DNA of 32,328 nt from Sphaerisporangium fuscum (GCF_018531465.1 NZ_JAHDTF010000060.1:1-32328); one strand, 5' to 3'. Counted from the stretch's first letter, positions 1 to 7,423 are shown. The notes: generated by a model from the sequence alone, not told the origin. Numbers and translations: made by a program.

Positions 1-115
1 CGGCGGTTATAGCGGAAGGGAAACACCCGGTTACATTCCGAACCCGGAAGTTAAGCTTTCCAGCGCCGATGGTACTGCACCGGGGACGGTGTGGGAGAGT
101 AGGACGCCGCCGGAC
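1..115 (+). rRNA. rrf: 5S ribosomal RNA (5' end cut by window edge)
   Basis: The sequence follows the actinobacterial 5S rRNA almost base for base: the conserved CCGAACCCGGAAGTTAAG block at about 37-54, GCGCCGATGGTACTGC at 63-78 and GGGAGAGTAGGACGCCGCC near the 3' end. The closing helix pairs the first bases (CGGCGG) with the last (CCGCCG), so only a few 5' bases are missing. It is the last gene of an rRNA operon whose 16S and 23S genes lie upstream of the window. A strong terminator follows directly. Confidence 0.97.
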
Positions 116-130
116 AAATTTTTCATACGG

Positions 131-170
131 TAAGGGCCACCCGCCAAGCGGGTGGCCCTTACTGTTTTCT
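131..170 (+). terminator. Intrinsic terminator of the rRNA operon
   Basis: A perfect 13-bp stem (131-143 with 149-161) with a five-base loop is followed by CTGTTTTCT. It lies 15 bases after the 5S rRNA and ends the rRNA transcript. The T-rich tail makes it the most classical terminator in the window. Confidence 0.93.
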
Positions 171-820
171 GCGTTCTACGGCTAGATTAGGGGCCCGGCG
201 TGTGCCCGGGGCGTGGTGGAATTCCATGTGGAGGGCTGGCCCTGGTCGTCGTTGACGACCGGCGGTATGCGTGCTGTGTCAGCGGTATGCGTGCTGTGTC
301 AGGGGGACGGGTAGCCCCTGCTGCTTTCTGCAGCCGAAGCGAGAAGGCGTCCATCACGCGTGCGTGCCGGCCTTCGCCGTTAGGTCCCGGCTGTTCCCCA
401 CCCGCGTAGGCCGGCATCTGGCGCTGCTCACGGTTCTCCTGGGCGGCGGTGCCGTCCGCGGCTCGCCGCTTCCGTCGCTCCCTGGAGAGTGGTGGGCAGG
501 AGGGCCGCTACGGTGCTCACGGTATCCATTGAGGGGGTCGCCCACGTTGTTGGCGGCCCCGCTTCTGTTCCCGGGTCTTTGAGAGCGGCGTAGGGCCTCA
601 CTGGGCTGGGGGGAGACCCGGGGGAGCGTTGGGGGACATGCGGTCATGGTTCAGTGATGTCCCAGGGCCTGGTGGCTGTCGACGACCTCTGGCCGTCGTG
701 CGCGTCCCCGGTGGAACGCCGCGCCGCGGTAGAAAGCGGATCGATGACGTGATCAGAGGCGGGCCGCCAGTAGGATGCCACGGTTCAGAAACACTGAGAT
801 CAACCCGGAAAGGGCTGCAC
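171..820. other. Intergenic region between the rRNA operon and the Lsr2-like gene
   Basis: This 650-base stretch has open frames on both strands, but none resembles a protein family, they overlap one another, and none has a convincing ribosome binding site. The only structure I see is a 20-bp tandem repeat at 262-301. The promoter of the Lsr2-like gene presumably lies in the last 100-150 bases, but I could not identify hexamers with confidence. Confidence 0.6.
262..301. repeat. Perfect 20-bp tandem duplication
   Basis: Two head-to-tail identical 20-bp units (262-281 and 282-301), each starting GCGGTATGCG and ending CTGTGTCA, lie in non-coding DNA after the rRNA operon. There are only two copies and no obvious inverted symmetry. 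It could be a replication-slippage product or a pair of binding sites. Confidence 0.9.
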
Positions 821-1261
821 GTGGCGCAGAAGGTAATACTGGTTGACGACCTCGACCACTCCGAGGGCGATGATGTGGCGAGACGGGAATTCCCGCTGCT
901 GAACCGGACCTTCGCCATCGACCTGTCCGACGCCAACCAGAAGCGACTGAACGAGGCTCTCGCGTTCATCGAGAGGGTTCTGGAGAGCTCTCGGGAGGTG
1001 AAGCAGGCGTCGCGGTCGAAGAAGGGCGCAGACTCCTCGCCGAGGTTGCGGGGCTACACCGCTACCGACGTTCGGGAATGGGCACGTGAGCAGGAGCTGG
1101 ACGTCCCGCTTCGAGGGAAGATCCCGGACGAGATCATCGAGCAGTTCATCGCAGCTCACCCCGACGCAACCTCTGAGCAGGGGAGCTCCGAGGAGTCCGG
1201 TTCGGCAGAACAGCCCGCCGCGGGAACGAGCGACAGTACGGAGCCGGTGAGCGGTAGCTGA
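821..1261 (+). CDS. Lsr2-like nucleoid-associated protein
   Basis: This 146-residue protein has the Lsr2 layout. An N-terminal dimerisation domain (residues 1-58) opens with the typical VILVDDLD and keeps the family's IDLS motif. A basic linker (60-76) follows, then a C-terminal DNA-binding domain (about 79-112, VREWAREQELDVPLRGKIPDEIIEQF). Lsr2 coats AT-rich and horizontally acquired DNA and silences it; M. tuberculosis Lsr2 grips the minor groove through an Arg-Gly-Arg motif. Here that motif reads Arg-Gly-Lys (98-100), and an acidic, Ser/Glu-rich tail of about 30 residues follows the domain. The GTG start is chosen because GGAAAGG (807-813) lies just upstream and the Lsr2 homology begins here; the open frame extends further upstream without homology. 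It stands alone on its strand. The divergent N-terminal half suggests a paralogue (LsrL-like) rather than the main Lsr2. Family assignment is sure, exact role is not. Confidence 0.88.
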   Translation: MAQKVILVDDLDHSEGDDVARREFPLLNRTFAIDLSDANQKRLNEALAFIERVLESSREVKQASRSKKGADSSPRLRGYTATDVREWAREQELDVPLRGKIPDEIIEQFIAAHPDATSEQGSSEESGSAEQPAAGTSDSTEPVSGS

Positions 1262-2149
1262 GCCAGACTCCGCTCGGCAGGTGACCGCCGCATGGATCAA
1301 CCTCCTCGATGGATTCCATGCACTACGAACCGATTCGCACAGATCGGTTCCACAGATCGGCTCCAAAGGGGCGGAGTCGCACTGACGCCGGCGGTCACCC
1401 TGCCGGCCCCGGCTCCTTCAGCGGGTCTGCGAGGTCTGCAAGTTCAGACAGGTACAGCCGGTCCGGGCTCCGATCAGTTCCACTGGTTCCGGCCTGTTCG
1501 GTCGGTTCGGTCCGGTTCCGCCTGTTCGGTCCGGTCCGATTCCGCCGGTTTCGGCGAGCCGGCGGGTTTGGCTGGTCGGATGGATTGGCCGGCTCACCCG
1601 GCTTGAGGGACTTCGGCTGGTGGGGTGGTCGGGCCTGGTTCGGTCGGTTCGCGTGTTCACCCGGCTCGGGCGGCGGGTGGTCTGGTCGGTTCACTTGGTT
1701 AGGTGGCTCGTCGCCGAGGCGCTGTGCCGGGCGTTCGCCGACCCGTCCCGCTGGCTGGGCCCTGGCCGGGCCGGGTGGTCCGATCGTCTGGTCCGTTCAC
1801 CTGGTTCGGTGGGCTTCCGCTCGTTGGGGTCCGGCCGGTTCGGCTGGTTCGGGGATTCGCCGGTTGGGGTTCGGTTGGGTCGGTGGGCTAGTGACGATCT
1901 TTGTTGGTGTCGTAAAGGGCGGGGCTGAGGCCTACTGCCGGGAGGGAACGCTGAGGAAGGTGGCAGACGTGCGCAGTGGCGTGAGGCAGCTGGTGCTGCG
2001 CGGCTGCCATCGACTCCGGCGGACGGAGTAGAAGGAGCAGGACGAAATAGGGCTGAACAGGATGAAACTGGGCGCAGGGAGAGGAAGGGGGGCGATCGAT
2101 GCCACTCGGTGTTGTCGACTTTCCCGTAGCCCTGCCTCCCCTGGCCGGA
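1262..2149. other. Long intergenic region, strongly G/T-skewed in its middle
   Basis: No recognisable gene lies in these roughly 890 bases. The centre (about 1470-1890) is a low-complexity tract built from variants of GGTTCGG, GGTCGG and GGTTCC on the plus strand. The last 200 bases (1930-2110) are purine-rich on the plus strand and hold a small hairpin (ACTCCG 2013-2018 with CGGAGT 2024-2029). Open frames here are a by-product of the skew: the proteins are Gly/Trp/Arg-rich on one strand and Pro/Asn/Arg-rich on the other, with no family resemblance. An unrecognised non-coding RNA cannot be excluded. Confidence 0.6.
1470..1890. repeat. Degenerate GGTTCGG-type low-complexity repeat tract
   Basis: Short G/T-rich words (GGTTCGG, GGTCCGG, GGTCGG, CTGGTTCGG) recur irregularly on the plus strand with almost no long A runs. 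GGTTCGG itself appears at least six times, for example near 1503, 1637, 1803, 1843, 1851 and 1872. Unit length is not constant, so this is a degenerate simple-sequence tract rather than a clean tandem array. The strand asymmetry is obvious by eye; I did not compute it. Confidence 0.7.
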
Positions 2150-3040
2150 TCATCCCTGATCGCCCACCGCTCGCCAGCCCAGCAGTCCGGCCCCCAGTAG
2201 CCCCGCGTCCGTCCCGAGCGCCGAGACCCGCACCTCGGGTGAGTGACGGAAGGAGAGCCTCGCCGCGAGCCGCTCACGCAGTGGCGTCACCAGAGCGTCG
2301 CCCGCCAGCGACAGTCCCCCGCCGATGACGATCACCGAGGGGTCCAGCACCATCGTGTACGTCGCCAGGGCCAGCGCGAGCGCCTCTACGGCCTCGTCCC
2401 ATACCCGGACCGCCACCACCTCCCCCGAAGCGGCCCGGCGTACGACCTCCTCGGCCGAGGCCTCGCCACAGCGGGCCGCGATGCCGGCGGCCGACGCGTA
2501 GGCCGCCAGGCATCCCCGTTGCCCGCAGGGGCACGGCAGCCCGCCTGGATGCACCGGGATGTGCCCGATCTGCCCGGCCCAGCCGGAGGTACCGCCGTAC
2601 AGGGAGCCCGACAGGACCACCGCTCCGGCGATGCCGGTCCCGATCGGCAGGTACAGCGCGTCGTCCGCGTCCGCGCCGTAGGCGAGTTCCGCTTCACCCG
2701 CCGAGCGCACGTCGTGCCCTAGCGCCACCGGCAGCTCCCCGTCCGCGAACGCGTCGACGGGCACGTCGCGCCAGCCGAACGCGGCCGAGAAGACGGCCAG
2801 CCCTGGCTTGACCAGTCCGGGGACGGCCAGCCCCACGGCCAGAGGGCGGAGGGACATGCCGGCGACCGTGCGGGGCCGGGTCAGGTCGGCGACGAAGGCG
2901 GAGATGGCCGCGATCACCCGCTCCGGTCCTTCTGTGCGCGGGGTGGGGCGGCGTTCGCGGTAGAGAATCGTCCCGCCGGATGTGATCAACCCACCCTTGA
3001 GCGTCGTCCCACCGACATCAACCGCCACGACACACTTCAT
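2150..3040 (-). CDS. ROK-family sugar kinase homologue
   Basis: This 296-residue protein belongs to the ROK family (glucokinases, N-acetylhexosamine kinases, sugar-responsive repressors). It has no N-terminal helix-turn-helix, so it is of the kinase type. The phosphate loop DVGGTTLKGG is at residues 8-17, the catalytic Asp is D110 (in HDVRSAGEAEL), and the zinc site is H160, C170, C172 and C177. Two residues that bind the sugar in characterised members differ: the first Glu of the E-x-G-H motif is Gln (Q157) and the Glu after the zinc site (GCLE) is Ala (A179). The substrate may therefore not be glucose, or activity may be altered. The ATG start is preceded by GGGTGG, and the length is normal for the family. 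It is transcribed alone; the MarR gene upstream is on the same strand about 190 bases away. Confidence 0.88.
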   Translation of the reverse strand: MKCVVAVDVGGTTLKGGLITSGGTILYRERRPTPRTEGPERVIAAISAFVADLTRPRTVAGMSLRPLAVGLAVPGLVKPGLAVFSAAFGWRDVPVDAFADGELPVALGHDVRSAGEAELAYGADADDALYLPIGTGIAGAVVLSGSLYGGTSGWAGQIGHIPVHPGGLPCPCGQRGCLAAYASAAGIAARCGEASAEEVVRRAASGEVVAVRVWDEAVEALALALATYTMVLDPSVIVIGGGLSLAGDALVTPLRERLAARLSFRHSPEVRVSALGTDAGLLGAGLLGWRAVGDQG

Positions 3041-3230
3041 CCACCCATAGTGGAGTGTCTATGACGAAGCCGTCATCAGGCGCACGTGATCGTACCGGCG
3101 CGGACCAGCATCCATCTCCGGGGTGCTGGTCCCAGGTCCGGCACACCCGGCAGTGGTGTCCGGTCGTCGCCGGCTCGACCTGGACGACCCACGCCCGTGC
3201 CTGAACTCGCCGCCCATGGAGGCGGTGCGC

Positions 3231-3665
3231 TTAAGGCGAACCACTCTCCAGCAGTGCGGAGAGACGAGAGAGCAGTCCGACACAGCGTTGGAGTTCTTCG
3301 CGCTCGGCGGGGGTGAGTGCGTGTTCGATGGCATGACCGAGGCGGTCCGCCCTCCGGTGGCGCTCGTCGTCGAGGCGCGCCCGGCCTGCCGGGGTGAGTA
3401 CGAGTACTCGCATCCGCCCATCGGTCGGGTGCGGGGCGGCATGGACCAGGCCGAGGGTGGTCAGCTCCTTGACGGATTTGGCGGCGGACTGGTGACTCAC
3501 CTGGCGCCGCCGGGCTAGGTCGGTGATGGTCTGGGGCCCCTCGCGGTCGAGGTACCCCAGGATCGCGGCCTCTCCGGGAGGGAGGGTGTCGACGGCGCGT
3601 GTCGTGCGCACCAGCCGCCCGATCGCCGCGCGGAGGTCTTCCGCGAGCTGCTCACTGGTCGTCAT
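3231..3665 (-). CDS. MarR-family transcriptional regulator
   Basis: The 144-residue product has the MarR winged-helix fold: a helical start (1-30), the recognition region ITDLARRRQVSHQSAAKSVKELTTLGLV, a wing with the hallmark DGRM-VLVLT-GRA pattern, and a C-terminal dimerisation helix. The ATG at 3665 is chosen because AGGAGAGGTG precedes it by a few bases; the frame stays open 13 codons further, across the promoter palindrome. It is divergent from the metallo-hydrolase gene at 3740, and the 74 bases between contain an OhrR-like operator, so it very likely represses itself and that hydrolase. It lacks the N-terminal Cys of OhrR; its only Cys lies in the C-terminal helix. The ligand is unknown. 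Confidence 0.9.
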   Translation of the reverse strand: MTTSEQLAEDLRAAIGRLVRTTRAVDTLPPGEAAILGYLDREGPQTITDLARRRQVSHQSAAKSVKELTTLGLVHAAPHPTDGRMRVLVLTPAGRARLDDERHRRADRLGHAIEHALTPAEREELQRCVGLLSRLSALLESGSP

Positions 3666-3686
3666 GCCATCACCTCTCCTGCAATA

Positions 3687-3701
3687 TACAATTAAGTTGT
3701 A
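3687..3701. promoter_or_regulatory. MarR/OhrR-type operator in a divergent promoter
   Basis: The 15-mer TACAATTAAGTTGTA is an inverted repeat with one mismatch, and differs by one base from the well-known OhrR operator TACAATTAAATTGTA. An overlapping perfect 10-bp palindrome, GTTGTACAAC, is at 3696-3705. On the minus strand a -10-like TATATT (complement of 3683-3688) lies beside it, 18 bases from the regulator's start codon. The site is in an AT-rich island between the divergent genes, the usual position for autoregulation. Confidence 0.72.
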
Positions 3702-3739
3702 CAACCTGTTTGTATGAACTCGGAAGCGAGGAGCACGTC

Positions 3740-4384
3740 GTGGAACTCACCAAGTTCGGCCACGCCTGTGTCCGCGTACAGCGAGACGGCCGCCGTCTGG
3801 TCATCGATCCGGGCGGGCTGACCGATCCCGAGGTGCTGGAGGGAGCCGCAGCCGTCCTCGTCACACACGAGCACTTCGACCACTTCTCCGAGAGCACGCT
3901 GCGCGCCGCCGCGGAGACCAACCCGGAGCTGCAGATCTGGACGAACGGCTCGCTGGCCGGACGACTGGAGGGGCTCGGCCCCCGGGTCCACACCGTCGGA
4001 GACGGTGCCCGGTTCACCGCCGCCGGCTTCGATGTGAAGGTGTACGGCACCTGGCATGCGGTCATCCACCGGGACATCCCGCGCGTCGTCAACATCGGTT
4101 TCCTCCTCGACGGCCTGCTCTTCCACCCCGGTGACGCTCTCACCGTCCCTGAGGACCAGGCGGTCGACACCCTGCTGCTTCCGGTACACGGCCCCTGGTC
4201 GACAGCCGGCCACCTGCTCGACTACGTGCGGGAGGTGGCACCCCGCCGTGCCCTCGCCATCCACGACGGCGCCCTGAACGACATCGGCATCACGATGGTC
4301 GGTGGCCTGCTCGGCGAGCAGGGACCCGGCACCGGGGCCGCATACACGCGCCTGAACGTGGGTGAATCCCTCACCCTGGGCTGA
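3740..4384 (+). CDS. Metallo-beta-lactamase-fold hydrolase (UlaG/YtkL-like)
   Basis: This 214-residue protein is a small metal-dependent hydrolase of the UlaG-like branch. It starts with the family's typical ELTKFGHACVRV strand, carries the metal motif H43-x-H45-x-D47-H48 (THEHFDH), and has further metal-ligand candidates in FHPGDAL and LPVHGPW near the C-terminus. Members act on lactone or phosphodiester-like bonds, but the substrate here cannot be read from sequence. The GTG start has GAGGAG (3728-3733) at good spacing and matches the family N-terminus; the open frame reaches further upstream across the operator. It is divergent from the MarR gene and presumably under its control. It converges with the phzF-like gene downstream. 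Confidence 0.88.
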   Translation: MELTKFGHACVRVQRDGRRLVIDPGGLTDPEVLEGAAAVLVTHEHFDHFSESTLRAAAETNPELQIWTNGSLAGRLEGLGPRVHTVGDGARFTAAGFDVKVYGTWHAVIHRDIPRVVNIGFLLDGLLFHPGDALTVPEDQAVDTLLLPVHGPWSTAGHLLDYVREVAPRRALAIHDGALNDIGITMVGGLLGEQGPGTGAAYTRLNVGESLTLG

Positions 4385-4415
4385 CAGCCGGCGCTTCAGC
4401 CGGGGTTCGTCCGGG

Positions 4416-5228
4416 TCAGACGTGGAGTTCGCCGGACCAGATGGTCACGGCGTGGCCGCTGAGTTGCGTACGGTCTCCGTGGACCCTGGTGTGGACGATG
4501 CCGCCGCGCCTGGACAGCTGTGCCCCCACGAGGCTGTCGCTGCCCAGCTTGGCCGACCAGTAGGGCGCCAGCATGCAGTGAGCGGATCCGGTCACGGGGT
4601 CCTCCGGCACGCCCACGCGGGGGGCGAAGAACCGGGAGACGTAGTCGACCCCACCGGCAGGGTCCGCCGCCCTGGCGGTGACGCAGACGGCTCGCGCCTC
4701 GATCGCGGCGAAGGCGTCGATGTCGGGGGTCAGATCGCGCACCACCTGCTCTGATTCGACCTCGACCAGGAGGTCGAGGCGTCCCATCCCGACCCAGGTC
4801 ACGGGAACCCCGAGCGCCTCGCCGAGCGTTGAGGGGGGAGAAATCTCAGCGGGCAGGTATGACGGGAAATCCATCGAAATACGACCGTGATCAAGCTGTT
4901 CGGTCGTCAGGATTCCACTCTTCGTGGAAAAGTCGATCAAGCCGGAAGCGGCTCCGATCGAATACAGGACGTGCGCGGACGCCAGGGTGGCGTGGCCGCA
5001 CAATGCCACTTCGGCTTCTGGGGTGAACCACCGTAGAAGGTAAGGGGCACCCTTGCCCTGCCCCAGTACGAAGGCCGTCTCGGAGTGACGCATCTCGCTG
5101 GCCAGGGCCTGCATCCACTCGTCGGATCTCGGAGTCTCCAGCAGGCAGACGGCCGCCGGGTTACCCTTGAAGGGCTGATCGGTGAACGAATCGACAGTGA
5201 AGATGCGCACGCCCTCGATCCTATCCAC
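4416..5228 (-). CDS. PhzF-family isomerase/epimerase
   Basis: The 270-residue product is a full-length PhzF-family protein (diaminopimelate-epimerase-like fold, two similar halves). The N-terminal signature RIFTVDSFTDQPFKGNPAAV is followed by the catalytic Glu in HSETAF (E50), then CGHATLASAH (about 77-86), and in the second half DPVTGSAHCMLAPYW. In PhzF the Glu moves a proton during phenazine synthesis; most family members, with no phenazine genes nearby as here, have unknown substrates. The listed start is GTG at 5228 just after a G-rich stretch. An internal GTG at 5210, giving VRIFTVDSF, fits the usual family N-terminus at least as well. Confidence 0.88.
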   Translation of the reverse strand: MDRIEGVRIFTVDSFTDQPFKGNPAAVCLLETPRSDEWMQALASEMRHSETAFVLGQGKGAPYLLRWFTPEAEVALCGHATLASAHVLYSIGAASGLIDFSTKSGILTTEQLDHGRISMDFPSYLPAEISPPSTLGEALGVPVTWVGMGRLDLLVEVESEQVVRDLTPDIDAFAAIEARAVCVTARAADPAGGVDYVSRFFAPRVGVPEDPVTGSAHCMLAPYWSAKLGSDSLVGAQLSRRGGIVHTRVHGDRTQLSGHAVTIWSGELHV

Positions 5229-5285
5229 CCCCAGATAACCGGTCGAAACGGTAGCGAAACCCGTGCAAAATCAAAAGCATATGGG

Positions 5286-5311
5286 CGTGTCGCGCCACCC
5301 CAGGCGACACG
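5286..5311. promoter_or_regulatory. Inverted repeat in the sepF-like upstream region
   Basis: CGTGTCGC (5286-5293) and GCGACACG (5304-5311) form a perfect 8-bp inverted repeat with a ten-base centre, about 65 bases before the SepF-like start codon and between divergent genes. It could be a regulator site or a leader hairpin. No matching known operator comes to mind. Confidence 0.4.
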
Positions 5312-5375
5312 TCGGTTACGGTCATTTGTGTCGGGGCACGGCGAATGTGGCCGGTTCTCGCGGAAAGGACAGCCG

Positions 5376-5756
5376 ATGGGGGCAGTGCGCAGGGTGGTGA
5401 GTTACCTTGGCCTGGGCGATGGGGATCAGTACGACGAGCCCTACGACTATGACGAGTACGAGGATGAGTGGATGCCCGCGTCGGAACGGGCCGCCAGGCG
5501 CTGGGGGTCGGGTGGGGATCCCGCACGGATCATCATGGTCCGCCCGCGGAAGTATTCCGACGCGCTCATCGTGGGGCAGCACTTCAGGGAGGGCCAGGCC
5601 GTCATCATGGACGTGGCGGGCATGCCCCTGGCCGAGGCGACCCGTATGGTCGACTTCGCCGCAGGTTTGACGTACGGCTGCGAGGGCCGCATCGAGCGCA
5701 TCGCCGACAAGGTCTTCCTGCTGGCTCCGGCGGATGTGGAGATCACCACGACCTAG
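5376..5756 (+). CDS. SepF-like cell division protein
   Basis: This 126-residue protein has the SepF plan: an N-terminal amphipathic membrane-targeting helix (MGAVRRVVSYLGLGDGD), an acidic Tyr/Asp/Glu-rich linker (about 18-32), and the C-terminal SepF domain (about 50-122) with the family pattern RPRKYSDALIVGQHFREGQAVIMDVAGM and DFAAGLTYGCEGRIERIADKVFLLAP. SepF tethers FtsZ to the membrane and shapes the Z ring. In Streptomyces the main sepF lies next to ftsZ, and shorter SepF-like paralogues lie elsewhere; no division genes surround this copy, so it is probably such a paralogue. GGAAAGGA (5362-5369) precedes the ATG at good spacing. It is divergent from the phzF-like gene. Confidence 0.9.
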   Translation: MGAVRRVVSYLGLGDGDQYDEPYDYDEYEDEWMPASERAARRWGSGGDPARIIMVRPRKYSDALIVGQHFREGQAVIMDVAGMPLAEATRMVDFAAGLTYGCEGRIERIADKVFLLAPADVEITTT

Positions 5757-5935
5757 CGAGCCGTCCCCGCCGCTCGCCGGCAGGGCGCCGCGGCGGGGGG
5801 CCGTTCGGCGCCGGGCGAACGGCCGTCCACACGCCGGGGAAGGGCAGGCAGAGCAGAGTGGGTCGGCGAGTCAACAGGCGCGTATCCGCCGCCGTGCGCG
5901 TCCGCCGGCATGGCGCACTGCTGCTGAGAGGAGAG

Positions 5936-5987
5936 GTGCCTTCGACCTGCGGCGGGGGCCGGCCGAACCTCAGGGGATCGAAGGCAC
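5936..5987. terminator. Candidate terminator hairpin between convergent genes
   Basis: GTGCCTTCGA (5936-5945) and TCGAAGGCAC (5978-5987) form a perfect 10-bp stem around a 32-base GC-rich centre. It lies just downstream of the minus-strand membrane-protein gene and after the SepF-like gene, so it may serve both. There is no clear T tract. Confidence 0.5.
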
Positions 5988-5995
5988 TTCTCTGT

Positions 5996-7423
5996 TCAGG
6001 AACGCTGGCCGGCGACGGCGGGACCTCGGCGGAGCAGGCGGGTGAGAGCCGTGAGGCTCTCGGCGGCGGTCTCCTCGCGCTGGGCGGCCTCGCGGGCGTA
6101 GTCGTGCAGGGCCCACACGGCCGCGTCGGCCTGGCGGTGCAGCTCGGCCACCTCCGCCTCGACCCGCCGCGCCTCGTCCGCCTCACGGGCGCTGCGGCGC
6201 CACAGGACGTAGCCGGCGAGGCCTCCGAAGAGGAGGGCGGCGATGGCGAACATCTCCGAGACGGTGAAGGCGAGGACCAGCGCCACGATGGGCAGCAGCG
6301 CCGGCACGTAGGCGAGCCAGCGCCCGCTCGCCCCCCGTGACGCGCCCTCGGCCCGGATGGCGGCCTCTGCGGCGGTGAGAGAGCCCGCGTCCGGGCCTTC
6401 GGGGCGAAGGGTGACAGGGTGCCGCAGGATCGGCACGGTGATCTCGGCGGGCGGGGCGGCCTCGGTGGCCGTGACGAGCTCGGCGGCGGCCGAGCGTACG
6501 ACGGGAGCGGCGACGTGGAAGGCGATGGCCGCCAGGTGCGGGTCGGACCCGGGCCGGAGGTCGTCGAGAAGGTGGTCGGTGAGGGGACGGGCGGGGACGG
6601 GCTCCTGCGCCCCGACGAGCGAGCGGAGCGCGGTCAGCGGCTCGGCGTCGGCCCAGGGGGTGCCGGGGCCACGCGTCACCGAGGTGCGGGTGGAGGTGAT
6701 CTCGGTGACCCGTTCGACCAGGCGGGACAGCCTGGCCGCCGCCCGCACCGGTTCGGCGAGCTCCGGCACCTCCGCCAGGGACGGCACGGCCGTGAGGGCG
6801 GGTGACACGGCGGAATCCTGCTCGTCGTCGGTGACCAGGACACCCAGCCACCGGTCGGGCTCGGCGGTCGAGGGGACGGCCGCGGCGTCGAGCTTGCGCA
6901 GGACGAAGATCTTGCCGGCGGGCCCGTACGCGCCGCGGGCGGCGGCCGTCCACAGCGCCCGCTGCCCCGGGGTGACGGGCCGGTCGGTGGCGAGGTCGCC
7001 GAACGCGGTGCCGAGCCAGGAGGCGTGGACGCGGTCGCCGTTGCCGCTGACGGCGAGCGACAGGCACAGGAACAGGGCGGTTCCGGTCTCGTCGAGCTGT
7101 GCGGCCCGGGCGAGCGGATCGAGGGCGTCGTCGCCGGAGAGGATCGCGAGCAGCGCCTCCACCGCGGGGGCGAGCCAGAGCCCGGGAACGTCGAGCGTGG
7201 CGGGTGGCGGCGGCACGGTGCCGTCCGCGGCGAGCCGTGTCACCAGGGTGTCGGCGTACCGCCGTAGCTCGGCGCCGTCGTCCTGCTGGACCTCGTCGCT
7301 CTCCGCCTGGTCACCTTCGCCGGCCGGGTGGTCGCGGAGGTCGCCCTCGGCGGGCGCGGCTTCGCGTTGTGGGTCGGCAGAGCCCGCGGTCCCGGGAAGC
7401 TCGGGATTCGCGGTCAGATCCAT
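5996..7423 (-). CDS. Hypothetical membrane protein with C-terminal coiled coil
   Basis: I do not recognise this 475-residue protein. It begins with an acidic, Gln/Glu/Pro-rich disordered stretch (about 1-50), then a largely alpha-helical, Ala/Leu-rich part without signal peptide. Two closely spaced hydrophobic segments follow near residues 365-383 and 387-405 (WLAYVPALLPIVALVLAF, and MFAIAALLFGGLAGYVLW), followed by WRR and a roughly 65-residue charged helical tail likely to form a coiled coil. The hairpin of two membrane helices with both long parts on the cytoplasmic side is the simplest topology. GGGGAG lies 15 bases before the ATG; a TTG two codons upstream (7429) has better spacing and may be the true start. 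It follows argS on the same strand and could be co-transcribed, although a hairpin lies between. Confidence 0.75.
   Translation of the reverse strand: MDLTANPELPGTAGSADPQREAAPAEGDLRDHPAGEGDQAESDEVQQDDGAELRRYADTLVTRLAADGTVPPPPATLDVPGLWLAPAVEALLAILSGDDALDPLARAAQLDETGTALFLCLSLAVSGNGDRVHASWLGTAFGDLATDRPVTPGQRALWTAAARGAYGPAGKIFVLRKLDAAAVPSTAEPDRWLGVLVTDDEQDSAVSPALTAVPSLAEVPELAEPVRAAARLSRLVERVTEITSTRTSVTRGPGTPWADAEPLTALRSLVGAQEPVPARPLTDHLLDDLRPGSDPHLAAIAFHVAAPVVRSAAAELVTATEAAPPAEITVPILRHPVTLRPEGPDAGSLTAAEAAIRAEGASRGASGRWLAYVPALLPIVALVLAFTVSEMFAIAALLFGGLAGYVLWRRSAREADEARRVEAEVAELHRQADAAVWALHDYAREAAQREETAAESLTALTRLLRRGPAVAGQRS

Noticed and set aside
629..820. A 64-codon upstream extension of the Lsr2-like frame
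   Set aside because: No homology, and the Lsr2 N-terminus begins right at the GTG with a ribosome binding site.
1309..2031. A 240-codon open frame on the plus strand
   Set aside because: Gly/Trp/Arg-rich low-complexity product generated by the G/T-skewed repeat, no ribosome binding site, overlapping open frames on both strands, no family resemblance.
1891..2031. A 46-codon frame starting GTG in the purine-rich intergenic part
   Set aside because: No ribosome binding site and no resemblance to known small proteins.
1930..2110. A structured non-coding RNA such as RNase P RNA in the purine-rich stretch
   Set aside because: None of the conserved RNase P, tmRNA or 6S core sequences is present; only a 6-bp hairpin can be seen.
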